Positions 25,310 through 34,110 of a stretch of 64,000 bases of DNA are shown here, piece after piece. Numbering within the stretch: the first letter of the stretch is position 1; the number at the start of each line of letters is the position of its first letter. The DNA is taken from positions 62,001 through 126,000 of the forward strand of contig CAMMVF010000004.1 of the NCBI GenBank assembly GCA_946500295.1, written 5' to 3'. Under the pieces are notes generated by a model. It ran no database searches, was not told where the DNA came from, and worked only from the letters and a program-made list of their open reading frames with translations. Position numbers and translations under genes: made by a program. Origin of the DNA: an uncultured Clostridia bacterium. Its GTDB lineage: Bacteria; Bacillota; Clostridia; Oscillospirales; Acutalibacteraceae.

Positions 25310-25999
25310 TCAACGGGCAACATCTTTGTTTACTTCGGCTTTAACGGGTATGGCGCGGGTATAAACATTCGGGCTTTGAATACGGTATTCTTCGGGTATG
25401 TTTTCAATGTTGCCGTCGTAAATTTCAACGAAGCTGCTTTTGTTGAGCCGGACATAACCGTTATCGGTAAACTGTCCGATTTCGTTAAGCCGAATATCTC
25501 GGCCAAAGCTCTCATAGTCGATATAGTTTGAAAGAACGCCCATTGCCGTTGTATCATAGCAGCCGCTTTCTTCAATCCAATAATAACCGAGGTCAGAATC
25601 ATCGGTAACACCCGGAAAATAGTCAAAGCAGTCCATATTTTCGGTGAGATTGATTAAGTCCTGCACGCTGTCGGTGTATTCTCCCAATTCTAAAACAGCT
25701 TGCCAAAATTCTTCGTTTTCGTCCAAGTCCAGCATTTGCCCTGCAAGATAGTTTAGTTCGCTTAAACTTTCGTACTCGCCGAGTGTGTCGTAAATGCCGG
25801 GTTCGGGACATTCGTAATCGGTGATAAACCATTCCTCATAGCGGCGGCCTATTCCGATTCTCTTAAATGCCTCCTGCATTTCGTCGTTAGTAATGGGGAA
25901 TTTAACCCATTCACCGACGAGCTCTCCCTCGTTGTATTTGCCTAAATTAGTAATGAACGCCTTAAAAGCGCAATCCCTTGAATCAGACAGATTATTCAT
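25310..25999 (-). CDS. ardA: antirestriction protein ArdA
   Basis: 229 residues. The N-terminus (KAFITNLGKYNEGELVGEWV) and the acidic body (YECPEPGIYDTLGEYESLSE, MLDLDENEEFWQAVLELGEY) are typical of ArdA, a DNA mimic that occupies type I restriction enzymes. The acidic excess supports the mimic role. It is longer than the classical 165-residue form but within the ICE subgroup. The preceding gene ends 12 bases away. With the ArdC-like protein and the methyltransferase it gives the element three routes around restriction. Confidence 0.9.
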   Translation of the reverse strand: MNNLSDSRDCAFKAFITNLGKYNEGELVGEWVKFPITNDEMQEAFKRIGIGRRYEEWFITDYECPEPGIYDTLGEYESLSELNYLAGQMLDLDENEEFWQAVLELGEYTDSVQDLINLTENMDCFDYFPGVTDDSDLGYYWIEESGCYDTTAMGVLSNYIDYESFGRDIRLNEIGQFTDNGYVRLNKSSFVEIYDGNIENIPEEYRIQSPNVYTRAIPVKAEVNKDVAR

Positions 26000-26011
26000 T
26001 CTATCGCCTCC

Positions 26012-26554
26012 TTACCGTTCTGGTAGGACAGCCTGCCTTTGGCGTGGAATTGGGAACCCGTACACTTTGGCAATATCATCGCCGAGCCTGCGGGTCACTC
26101 GCACAATATCCGCACGAGTGGCCTTGCCATAATAGATTTTTTCTTTCAGGTTGTCAATCTGCGTTTCTGAAACACCGTCTTTATAAACACGGTAGAGATA
26201 GTGGTTTGTCCCGTCGTGATGGATAGCGTCGCAGCGAAAATCGCCGTTCCTATCTACAAACCAAGTTACATAGTCCGTGTCCGAATACAGGCAGTCACGG
26301 ATATTGCCGCTTTGGATTTCCTTATATCCCATACGGCGGCCGTTCCAAAGTCCCAAGTCCCCGATAACGAGAATGGGGCGTGATAGCTGAATATCCAGAT
26401 TGCTCCGCTCGTCGTCCAGATAGTCGCCGTTGATCTCATACATCAGAGTAACACGCTCGTTTTCGGATAGTTCCGGGTACTGTTCCTCCAAATCGTCTTT
26501 CCAGTCGTCATAGTCAAGGTCGTTGCTCCAAATAACGTGTCTGCCGTCATTCAT
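26012..26554 (-). CDS. conserved hypothetical ICE protein, 180 residues
   Basis: A soluble acidic protein (NDGRHVIWSNDLDYDDWKDD at the start) with a Trp/Tyr/Asp-rich middle (GDLGLWNGRRMGYKEIQSGN, YLYRVYKDGVSETQIDNLKE) and a basic end. No catalytic motif is seen. It starts eight bases inside the upstream gene (26547) and precedes ardA. Proteins of this type usually sit next to ArdA in CTn4-like elements. An auxiliary antirestriction role is only suggested by position and charge. Confidence 0.65.
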   Translation of the reverse strand: MNDGRHVIWSNDLDYDDWKDDLEEQYPELSENERVTLMYEINGDYLDDERSNLDIQLSRPILVIGDLGLWNGRRMGYKEIQSGNIRDCLYSDTDYVTWFVDRNGDFRCDAIHHDGTNHYLYRVYKDGVSETQIDNLKEKIYYGKATRADIVRVTRRLGDDIAKVYGFPIPRQRQAVLPER

Positions 26555-26885
26555 TGTAATCGCCCTCGCTTTCCGTCATCAAATATTGCCCCAACTCGGT
26601 AAATGCGTACCAGTTCGTGCGGTCAAAGCGGCTTTCGTTGAAATGCCCCTTAATAAGAACACGCTCTTTTATCAGCCGTTTCAGCGCATAACGGATTTCG
26701 TCATAGGAAAGGTACGGAAAGAACCCCGTCAACATCTGCACCGAGCAGCGAAACCAAACCTTGCCCTCGTGTAACTGCGGCTGCCGTATGCTCTTGCCCT
26801 CGATACATTCCCAAATGAACGCCGCAAGCACGGCCGCATTGATACCGTACTTCTGCGCTATGTCAGAATGGAAATAGTGAACCAT
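26547..26885 (-). CDS. winged-helix protein of replication-initiator/DnaD-like type
   Basis: 112 residues. The sequence pattern (INAAVLAAFIWECIEGK, MLTGFFPYLSYDEIRYALKR, IKERVLIKGHFNES, FDRTNWYAFTELG) is a winged helix as found at the N-terminus of DnaD-like and phage replisome organizer proteins. It is truncated relative to those, having only the wing domain. AAGGAGG precedes the ATG. Likely DNA-binding, perhaps regulatory; the family assignment is moderate. Confidence 0.65.
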   Translation of the reverse strand: MVHYFHSDIAQKYGINAAVLAAFIWECIEGKSIRQPQLHEGKVWFRCSVQMLTGFFPYLSYDEIRYALKRLIKERVLIKGHFNESRFDRTNWYAFTELGQYLMTESEGDYNE

Positions 26886-26921
26886 AGTCGAATCCTCCTT
26901 ATATTTTTTCGGGTATGTAAA

Positions 26922-26946
26922 GAGGGCGGCTGCATTGGCCGCCCTC
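26922..26946 (-). terminator. hairpin after the 29-residue membrane peptide
   Basis: GAGGGCGGC (26922-26930) pairs with GCCGCCCTC (26938-26946); on the minus strand TTTACAT follows. It separates the adhesin-peptide unit from the winged-helix gene. Confidence 0.5.
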
Positions 26947-26951
26947 GGTCG

Positions 26952-27041
26952 TTATTTTTTACGGCTTCTGATCTTCAGGAAAATCAAAGCGCCTATAATG
27001 AAAACGACCAAGCCGATAGCAACGATTGTTTTCACGTCCAT
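26952..27041 (-). CDS. 29-residue single-span membrane peptide
   Basis: The ATG at 27041 shares one base with the TAA of the adhesin gene (TAATG junction). AGGAGG-like bases lie within the adhesin end. The peptide MDVKTIVAIGLVVFIIGALI... has one membrane helix and ends in a basic run (KIRSRKK), so the C-terminus should be inside. It is translationally coupled to the adhesin. It could help adhesin export or sortase handling; no family is known to me. Confidence 0.65.
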   Translation of the reverse strand: MDVKTIVAIGLVVFIIGALIFLKIRSRKK

Positions 27042-30000
27042 TATTCAGCGTCCTCCTTTTTAGATTTTTTCTTCAAACCGATCACACCGAGAACCGCAGC
27101 GCCGGCCGCAGAAATGCCGAGCAGGGAGAGCCAAAGGGCAGAATTCCTGTCGTCGCCTGTTTTCGGGGTGTCTCGGAGTTCGTTGTGCATTTCTACTGTG
27201 GTAACAGCACCCTCAAATACGCTGGCTGTCTTATCCGCAGGGAGTACATAGGCGGCAGAAGCCCCGTCCGAAACTTCGGATACGGTGTAATCGCCAATGC
27301 GGAGATTTTCGATGAAGATTTCCCCGTTTTCATCGGTAACAAAGACCTCGGAATAACCATTTGAGCCGGTCACTCGGAACGAGAATCCCTCCACCTTGCC
27401 GTCCGAGGAAGTCTTGACGATTTTCAGAGAGCCGACCTGCGAGGTGTTGACAAATCCTTTGCCCGTTTCATTTTCGACGGTGATGGTCTTGCCGTGTTCG
27501 GTGATTTCAAAATAATAGGTGTTCTCGTCCAGATAGAAGCCCTCCGGCGCTTGCTGTTCTTTTACAAAATAGCCGCCGTAGGTGAGGTCGTGCATTTCAT
27601 AAACGCCTGTGCTGACTTCGGAGAGTTCGCCGATTTTTTCGTCGTTCTCGTCAAAAGCCTTATCGCCATTACTGTCACGGTAGACGGCAAACTTTGCGCC
27701 CGTCAGTTTGTTTTCGGGATAGTCCTTGTCGGTTTTGGTGAGCTGCACATTCCCTCGAATCAGCGTGTTTTCGATTTCCACCTCAATGATGGCGCCGTCC
27801 TTATCAATAGTGACGGCAAAGGATTCTTCCGAAAGCACAAAGCCGGTCGGGGCTTCGATTTCACACACGACCCAGTTTCCGTAAGGCACATTTGCAAACG
27901 AAAAGCTGCCGTCCTCGGCAGAGATGGCGGTCACAATCGCATTTTCGGTGATGAACTCGGTGCAATCCGGTTTGAAAAGGCCGATGATGGCGCCGCCGAG
28001 GGCGTTTCCGTTCTCGTCTTTTTTCATCCCGTGAATTTCACCGTAAATCAGATTGTTGCTGATTGCTGCGCCGTCATTTGCTTTGATTTCCACAATGGCG
28101 GTGTCCTGTCCCATATAAGAGAACTCAAACGGGTACTTTTTGTCGGAGAGTATATAGTGCTCGTCGGTAGAAAGCTCCTTGAAATAAAAACTGCCAAACG
28201 GCAGGTCGGTCTTGCAAACGGCGTAGCCGCTTTCATCTACGGAGAGGATTTCAAGCAGCCCGTCCGCAGGAATAACCGAGCCGTCTGCTGCGGTCACATC
28301 TTCGGCGGCAAACAAGCCAAAGGTAACGGCGGTAATCTCGCCGTTTGCGCCGATACCGAACTGTTCATTTTGCTCTAAAATCTTGTCGAGGGTAACGGCT
28401 GCTTTCTGTCGCTCATTATAGAAGCTGGCGGCTGTTTCGGTAATCTCGATTTCCTGTCCCGCATAGGTGAGTTCTGCGGTGTGGGTTTCTCCATTCAGAA
28501 CCATTCCATAGGGGGCAGTAATTTCACGGATTTCATATTTTCCAAGATAAAGCGGTTTGCTCTTGGCAAGCCCTGTGTTGTCCGTCGTTATAGTGTCAAC
28601 CACTTCGCCGGCAGTATAGCGCAGCGTACCGTCCAGCGTGTAAATATCCTCGGCGGCAGTAATTTCATAAACTGCGCCCGCAAGCCCCTGTACGGAATAG
28701 ACGGGTTGATATACGCCCTCGCTTTCCGTAACAGAAGAAAATACCTCGCCGGTCTTGCTGATCTTGATAATGCCTTTCTGTGCGACGTTTTCCTTGATAA
28801 CCTCAATCACGGCAATACCGCCCTCGTCGGTAGAAGCGTCCTGAACCACATCAAAATACACCGGCTCGCTGTTCACAACGTACCCGTAGGGAGCATAGAC
28901 CTCGACCAGCGAATACCCCGTGCCGTATTCCAGCTTTTCGGGAGTGATTAACCAGCCCTCGTCATTGGTATAAAAGGTGTCGATGGTAACAGGTTCCGGA
29001 TAGGTGAAACTCTGCGTAATCAATGTTCCGTCCGGGCGGTAAAGCTGAAAGCCTGCTCCTGCATAGGGAATAATTTTGCCGGTTTCGGCGTCCACTTTAA
29101 TGATCTTGATATACGATTCAAAATTAGCATTATTGGCAAGGTGGCGGTAAATCTCGCCGTTTTTGGCGATATACACATCAAAATCGGGCAGAAGTTCACG
29201 ACCGTCCCAACCTTTTACTTGATGGACGGTGTAAATACCATATGGCAAATCCTTTGTTTCAGCAAAGCCGTTTTCATCGCAGATGAGATAATCACGCTCG
29301 GTATCTTTGGCGGCGTCGTAGCTGCCTGCCGCTTTCAAAAACACCTCAAATTCGGCTCCGGCCTCCGGCGTTTCAAGGCCGGTGTCGCCGTCATCGGTGT
29401 GCTTAATCAGGGCAATTCTGCCTTTGATGATTTGTTCGCCTACATCGCTTGCGATGGCGTTGTATTCCACGGTGTAGTTTTTGGCTTCGGCGCCGATGTG
29501 GTGGACGGATTCATCAAGTAGATAGCCCTCGCTTGGCTCAATTTCACGCAGCGACCAGTCATCGCCGCAGACATAATATTTCGTCACGAACTGTCCGTTC
29601 TCATTAGTGGTGTAGGTGTCGATAAGCTGTTCGCCTTTATAAATCCCGTAGGTGGCTCCTGCAAGAGAAGCGTCGCCCTGCGGCGTGCCGGTTTCATTGT
29701 CGCTTTTGGTGACGGTGAGATTCCATTTTTTCAAAACATTGTGAAAGCTCTTATTGGTAACGGTGTTCCACTCGACCGCCGCTGTCTGATTTTCAGGAAC
29801 GACGTAGCGGATAGCGGTATCAACTTCTTCCAGAACATAGCCCGTACCGATCAGCACATTGTCAAAACGGGCAACGCCTGAACTGTCGGTCACGGCGTAT
29901 TCATCGACTGCAAGACCCGAAAGAGAAGTGCCGGACAAGCGGAACGTAACGCCCTCATTCAAGCCGTCCTCCGAGGTTTTGGTAACGGTGAGGTCGCCCC

Positions 30001-31267
30001 GTTTCAGCACGTTATTGAAATTCACCGTTGCGACCTGTCCGCTGACGACGGTAACACGGCGAACCTCCTGCGGCTCGTATTTGTCGTAGCTTTGTTCGGT
30101 GACGGTATAAACGCCGGGGGTGAGGTTGTCGATTTGGATTTCACCGTTGGGGCCGGTCTGCACAGTCTGATTCACGCCATTTCCCGTAACCGTAAAGGTG
30201 ATTCCCTCAACCTTGCCGTCCTCGCTGGTTTTCACAATTTTGGCACTGCCGTAGCTTACCTTGATATTTAGATAGCCTTTTACGGGGTCGTTGACCGTCT
30301 GTGCGTAAGTCACGGTGTCCTGAATCCCACCGTCAGGGCCGTAAACGCCGTCCGTCCAAGTGATGATTCCTCGTCTTTGAGCAGTTTTCTCGGCGGTGAT
30401 GGTAACGGTATCACTCGGCGCTTTCTCGGCGGTAATCGTCAGCTTATTGCCATTAACGGAAAAATGGATTCCCGAATCGCTTGCTGAAAATGAATAGTCA
30501 GAAAGGACATTGTTCTGATCGGTCAGCGTGGCGGTGTATTTCTCACCGTCCCATTCAAGTTCTATATTCTGCGCTTTACCTGTGGATTTTGCAAAGAAGC
30601 TCGGCAGTTTGGAATGGTTCTGAACGCTCGCCGCTATTGAGTTGTAGTAACTCATAATTTTGTCACGCAGTGGGTGGTTCGGGCTGATCTGGTCGAGGAT
30701 AGCATCATTACCTCCTGTGCTGACCTTATTAAAATCCTCGTCTCGCTCGCCTATGACGGTTTCCCAAATCAAAAGTTGTGTGGCAACCGCGTGAGCCAGT
30801 TTATCGCCGCCCTCATTCTGCGAACGCCAAGAGGTCGAAATCGTCCCCGTATAGCCATACTGAAAGATTCGACCGATATACAGCTTTATATCATCAGGAG
30901 AAAGGGTGTTGTTGTAGGACGAGGGGTAATTATCCCAAAAATCCTCGCCTTTTTTCGTGTAGCTGTCGCCGGTTTCCTGCGGAACGCCAACCTCAATGCA
31001 ATAGCAGATATTCCCCTCATACGAACCCATTGCGCGGACAGTTGTAAAACGAGATGTGCCGGACGACCAGCCGTTCATAAAGGTGTGGCTTCCGTGTCCC
31101 CATTCTCCGTTATAGTTTGCGTCTCCGCTACGGGGAAACGAAACAAGATATACGTCGTCGGTTTCTTCTGCGGCATTGGCGGTCGTGCCGAACCCTACGA
31201 GGGTAGTAACGCACATCAGCGCCGCAAGAAACAGCGACATAAAGCGTTTGGCTTTTTGCATTTTCAT
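27041..31267 (-). CDS. LPXTG-type adhesin: thioester domain plus about ten Cna-B/SpaA repeats
   Basis: 1408 residues, ATG with AAGGAGG upstream. The signal peptide ends ANAA (33). The thioester domain (about 60-210) has Cys90 in CYCIEVG and Gln164 in ATQLLIWE, the two residues that form the internal thioester binding host surfaces. Cna-B/SpaA modules follow (from about 340, 430, 517, 625, 722, 840, 970, 1088, 1180 and 1295), each with a strand-one Lys (IVKTSEDG, LTVTKTSEDG) and a later Glu (YTVTE) for isopeptide bonds. The end has the sorting signal TPKTG (1367-1371), a membrane helix and KKKSKKE. It is probably anchored by the element's sortase B. Modules 1 and 10 are near copies. Confidence 0.93.
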   Translation of the reverse strand: MKMQKAKRFMSLFLAALMCVTTLVGFGTTANAAEETDDVYLVSFPRSGDANYNGEWGHGSHTFMNGWSSGTSRFTTVRAMGSYEGNICYCIEVGVPQETGDSYTKKGEDFWDNYPSSYNNTLSPDDIKLYIGRIFQYGYTGTISTSWRSQNEGGDKLAHAVATQLLIWETVIGERDEDFNKVSTGGNDAILDQISPNHPLRDKIMSYYNSIAASVQNHSKLPSFFAKSTGKAQNIELEWDGEKYTATLTDQNNVLSDYSFSASDSGIHFSVNGNKLTITAEKAPSDTVTITAEKTAQRRGIITWTDGVYGPDGGIQDTVTYAQTVNDPVKGYLNIKVSYGSAKIVKTSEDGKVEGITFTVTGNGVNQTVQTGPNGEIQIDNLTPGVYTVTEQSYDKYEPQEVRRVTVVSGQVATVNFNNVLKRGDLTVTKTSEDGLNEGVTFRLSGTSLSGLAVDEYAVTDSSGVARFDNVLIGTGYVLEEVDTAIRYVVPENQTAAVEWNTVTNKSFHNVLKKWNLTVTKSDNETGTPQGDASLAGATYGIYKGEQLIDTYTTNENGQFVTKYYVCGDDWSLREIEPSEGYLLDESVHHIGAEAKNYTVEYNAIASDVGEQIIKGRIALIKHTDDGDTGLETPEAGAEFEVFLKAAGSYDAAKDTERDYLICDENGFAETKDLPYGIYTVHQVKGWDGRELLPDFDVYIAKNGEIYRHLANNANFESYIKIIKVDAETGKIIPYAGAGFQLYRPDGTLITQSFTYPEPVTIDTFYTNDEGWLITPEKLEYGTGYSLVEVYAPYGYVVNSEPVYFDVVQDASTDEGGIAVIEVIKENVAQKGIIKISKTGEVFSSVTESEGVYQPVYSVQGLAGAVYEITAAEDIYTLDGTLRYTAGEVVDTITTDNTGLAKSKPLYLGKYEIREITAPYGMVLNGETHTAELTYAGQEIEITETAASFYNERQKAAVTLDKILEQNEQFGIGANGEITAVTFGLFAAEDVTAADGSVIPADGLLEILSVDESGYAVCKTDLPFGSFYFKELSTDEHYILSDKKYPFEFSYMGQDTAIVEIKANDGAAISNNLIYGEIHGMKKDENGNALGGAIIGLFKPDCTEFITENAIVTAISAEDGSFSFANVPYGNWVVCEIEAPTGFVLSEESFAVTIDKDGAIIEVEIENTLIRGNVQLTKTDKDYPENKLTGAKFAVYRDSNGDKAFDENDEKIGELSEVSTGVYEMHDLTYGGYFVKEQQAPEGFYLDENTYYFEITEHGKTITVENETGKGFVNTSQVGSLKIVKTSSDGKVEGFSFRVTGSNGYSEVFVTDENGEIFIENLRIGDYTVSEVSDGASAAYVLPADKTASVFEGAVTTVEMHNELRDTPKTGDDRNSALWLSLLGISAAGAAVLGVIGLKKKSKKEDAE

Positions 31268-31286
31268 CTGAAATCCTCCTTAAAAT

Positions 31287-31318
31287 GAAAAAACGCACCG
31301 TTTTTTCGGTGCGTTCTC
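31287..31318 (-). terminator. terminator between the lipoprotein and adhesin genes
   Basis: ACGCACCG (31293-31300) and CGGTGCGT (31307-31314) form a stem with a 6-base loop, followed on the minus strand by TTTTTTC. The adhesin ribosome site comes immediately after, so read-through or a cryptic promoter must serve the adhesin. Confidence 0.75.
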
Positions 31319-31336
31319 AAAGTGAAATATTAAATT

Positions 31337-32062
31337 TTAGGCATAGCCGATATACAAATCATAGCTCCCGTCGAAGCGTTCCTCCGCCCATATCCAGACA
31401 TCGGTTATGTCACCGTCACGACTGTAACGGTTCAATCGGCTTTGAATATCCCGTTCCAGATACAAGCTATGTGAACCTGCGGTAATCGGGTTGTCCCAAC
31501 AAGCAGTAGCGTCCGGCGAAAGATTCAGCCCCACGTTCCCGGCATACTCTGCGGCGTAATCAATCCACGTCTGAATGTCAAATTCCGGGGCGGTGGGTTC
31601 CTCGGCAGGCGGTGGCGTGCTTTCTTCCGCCGTGGGCGCCTCGGCCGGTATTTCTTCTGCCTGTTCTGTTTGCGGCGGTGGCGTTGTCTGCGTTTCAACG
31701 GATTTTGAGGATTCGGTTTGCGGTGATCTCGTTTCTTCGGCGGGCGGCGATTGACTTTCTGTTGTTTTGCTCTCCGCCGCAGGCGTCATAGTCTCTGTCG
31801 CAGCCTGTTCGGTTTCAACCGCAGATGATTCCGTTTCTGCCGTAGCCGTGGATTCCTCGGAACTTTCTTTACTGTCCGAAAAAGAAACAGTCCGATTTTT
31901 CTTTGGCTCTCGGCTTTCCATAGCCCCGCTTGATTCCTCATCACTCATCGCCGATGATTCACTCACGGTACGTTCCTCGGTGGTCTGTCTCTCTGTATTT
32001 GCACAACCAGACATTGAAACAAGAAACGCCGCCAAAAGAGCGACTCCGATTGCTTTTTTCAT
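31337..32062 (-). CDS. ICE lipoprotein with Ser/Thr/Glu/Pro-rich linker
   Basis: 241 residues from the ATG at 32062 (AAAGGAGG upstream); an earlier in-frame ATG has no site. The lipobox is VSMSGC with Cys near residue 19. Residues 20-160 are low-complexity, rich in Ser, Glu, Thr and Pro, a spacer that lifts the C-terminal domain through the wall. The folded C-terminal 80 residues (FDIQTWIDYAAEYAGNVGLN, then ERFDGSYDLYIGYA) have no family I can name. It lies between parB and the adhesin. Surface exclusion or mating-pair contact would fit; this is inference. Confidence 0.8.
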   Translation of the reverse strand: MKKAIGVALLAAFLVSMSGCANTERQTTEERTVSESSAMSDEESSGAMESREPKKNRTVSFSDSKESSEESTATAETESSAVETEQAATETMTPAAESKTTESQSPPAEETRSPQTESSKSVETQTTPPPQTEQAEEIPAEAPTAEESTPPPAEEPTAPEFDIQTWIDYAAEYAGNVGLNLSPDATACWDNPITAGSHSLYLERDIQSRLNRYSRDGDITDVWIWAEERFDGSYDLYIGYA

Positions 32063-32263
32063 TCTTCTCGACCTCCTTTGCGGCTTCATTGTACGGATAA
32101 TACTGAATTTCTGCAAAGGTATGAGAGAACGTAAGCATTTGAAAATACTCTTTTTTCGGGTAGTACAGGTAGTTTTGAGGGGGTGAGGTGTGGAGAGGGG
32201 GAACAGCCGAACGCCGGATTCCTACCTTATAAAAAGGTATGGTTATCCCTTGTTAGGAGAGTT

Positions 32264-33202
32264 CTACCGTTCCATATCTCTTTGGCGCTCCCGTTTTCGA
32301 TAGAGCTCCAATGCTTTGATAATGGTATCTTCAATCTTCTGTGCGGGCGTCCCCGGCGCAAAATACTTGCTGATACGTTCCTTTGGTATTTTGAGTTGCT
32401 CCCGTTGGTTGGGCTTTTCCTCTTGGATAATGGATAGAATTACCTCGTCTGTCAGCTTGCCGTCTTTGCTAAACTCTTTCATTTTGATTGCCTGTGCCAA
32501 AGACGGGGTGCAGTCCTCGCACTCCATTGTGCTGTATAGGGATTCTTGCTGTTCTTTGGAGAGATAGGAAAGCTCAACGGCGGGACGGAAAGCAATCTTC
32601 CCGTCGTCTACCATTTGCAGAACGGGCGGGATAAGCTCGGTCAGGCGGATATATCTTTGGATTTGGGAACGGCTGTCCGGGCTGTTGGCGGCTAATTCCT
32701 CGTTAGAGCGAGAGCCTTTTAACTTCGGCTCCAGTGGGGCCGAAGTTAAATCTGTTCGGCGACCTTGCCTTTTGATAGCCTCCAGCTTCATCTTATAGGC
32801 AAATGCTTTTTCGGACGGTAAAATCTTTTCCCTTTGCAGGTTGCTGTCCACCATTACGATAGTCGCTTCGTCATCGGTGAGACTGCGGACGATACAGGGG
32901 ATTTCCGAAACGCCTGCCAGTGAAGCCGCAAACTTTCGCCTGTGGCCTGCGACCATTTCATAGCCGCCGTCCTCTTTCGGTCGGACGAGAGCAGGAACTA
33001 AAACGCCGTATTTCTTGATACTCTCGACCATTTCAGCCATATCATCGTCCTGATTGACCTTAAAAGGGTGATTTGGGAAGTCGGAGATTTCGTCGGGATT
33101 CAGCTTGATAACTTTTTCAAGCTGTGCCTCCGCACGGCTTTCATCGGTAGAGAACAGATCATCTAACGGCGTCATTCCTAAATCTCTCGGTTTTACGCTC
33201 AA
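32264..33202 (-). CDS. parB: ParB/Spo0J-type partition protein
   Basis: 312 residues with a TTG start at 33202, nine bases after AGGAGG, inside the end of parA. The N-terminal ParB nuclease-like domain has the CTP-binding boxes YEMVAGHRRKFAASLAG and NLQREKILPSEKAFAY. An HTH follows (about 170-215), then a basic C-terminus. Box GHRR is intact. With ParA it should stabilise the excised circle or act in control. No parS-like 16-mer was found by eye. Confidence 0.92.
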   Translation of the reverse strand: MSVKPRDLGMTPLDDLFSTDESRAEAQLEKVIKLNPDEISDFPNHPFKVNQDDDMAEMVESIKKYGVLVPALVRPKEDGGYEMVAGHRRKFAASLAGVSEIPCIVRSLTDDEATIVMVDSNLQREKILPSEKAFAYKMKLEAIKRQGRRTDLTSAPLEPKLKGSRSNEELAANSPDSRSQIQRYIRLTELIPPVLQMVDDGKIAFRPAVELSYLSKEQQESLYSTMECEDCTPSLAQAIKMKEFSKDGKLTDEVILSIIQEEKPNQREQLKIPKERISKYFAPGTPAQKIEDTIIKALELYRKRERQRDMER

Positions 33203-33983
33203 TCTCCAACACCTCCTTTGTCAGCGCACGGTATGCGGCGGCGACTTTTCCGTTTTTGTCGTGTGCGTAGATACTCTTGCCCCGGCCGCTTGTTTCAGCG
33301 GCTCTTACGGAAAAAGGTATCTCCGTACCGAACACTTTGATTTTCTCGCCGTAATGGGAGCGCAGCGACGTAATGATTTCCTTTGCCTCATTGGTTCGGC
33401 TATCAACCATAGTGAACAGAATCCCGTCGATTTTCAGCTTGGGGTTGATCTGTCGCTTTACTTTGGAAATAGACTGCATAAGCAAATCCAGACCCTTTGC
33501 CGATAGGAACGATGGCTGCGACGGAATGATAACGCTGTCGGCTGCGGCCAACGAATTGATAGGCATCATTCCGAGAGAGGGCATACAGTCAATGAGGATA
33601 TAGTCGTAATGGGGCTTTACCGCATTGATATATGTCCGCAGCACGCTTTCACGGCTCATAGCGTTTATGAGCCGGATTTCCATACCCGACAACTCAATGT
33701 TTGCAGGCAGCAGGTCAACGCCCTCGCCGTGGTGCAGAATGCCGCGACCGTCAGGAATCGGGGTGTCGTCAATCACCTCCTGCATAATATCTGCAAGCGT
33801 AACGGGCAGTTCGTCCGGCTTGGCGTAACCGAGGGAAAGCGTCAAAGAAGCCTGTGCGTCCGCGTCGATTAGCAGTACCCTTTTGTTTTCCTGCGCCAGC
33901 CCGATACCGAGATTTGTGGTTGTCGTAGTTTTGCCCACGCCTCCCTTTTGGTTCGTCACCGCGATAACTTTGCAATTCGCCAT
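33159..33983 (-). CDS. parA: ParA-family partition ATPase
   Basis: 274 residues. The deviant Walker A is NQKGGVGKTTTTTNLG (9-24), followed by VLLIDADAQASLTLSLG and the Walker B segment YILIDCMPSLGMMPINSL. It lacks an N-terminal HTH, so it is of the Soj type. AGGAGG precedes the ATG at 33983. It overlaps parB by 44 bases. On Tn1549-type elements this pair begins the long operon. Confidence 0.95.
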   Translation of the reverse strand: MANCKVIAVTNQKGGVGKTTTTTNLGIGLAQENKRVLLIDADAQASLTLSLGYAKPDELPVTLADIMQEVIDDTPIPDGRGILHHGEGVDLLPANIELSGMEIRLINAMSRESVLRTYINAVKPHYDYILIDCMPSLGMMPINSLAAADSVIIPSQPSFLSAKGLDLLMQSISKVKRQINPKLKIDGILFTMVDSRTNEAKEIITSLRSHYGEKIKVFGTEIPFSVRAAETSGRGKSIYAHDKNGKVAAAYRALTKEVLEIERKTERFRNDAVR

Positions 33984-34010
33984 TTGGGTTTTCCTCCTTT
34001 ACATAGATTT

Positions 34011-34037
34011 AGCCGCCTGCGGCGATGGCAGACGGCT
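34011..34037 (-). promoter_or_regulatory. hairpin in the parA leader
   Basis: AGCCGCCTGC (34011-34020) pairs with GCAGACGGCT (34028-34037), one G-T pair, 7-base loop. It stands 28 bases before parA without a T-run, so it is probably a leader structure affecting parA mRNA. Confidence 0.5.
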
Positions 34038-34050
34038 ATGTACGCATATG

Positions 34051-34086
34051 AAAAAAAGCCGCTTGTTCTATTACGGAATAAACGGC
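34051..34086 (-). terminator. terminator after the 53-residue gene
   Basis: GCCGCTTGTTC (34058-34068) pairs with GAATAAACGGC (34076-34086) at ten of eleven positions, with seven T following on the minus strand. It separates the small gene from parA. Confidence 0.75.
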
Positions 34087-34110
34087 CTTTTCGGATAGTC
34101 ATATGTAGTT

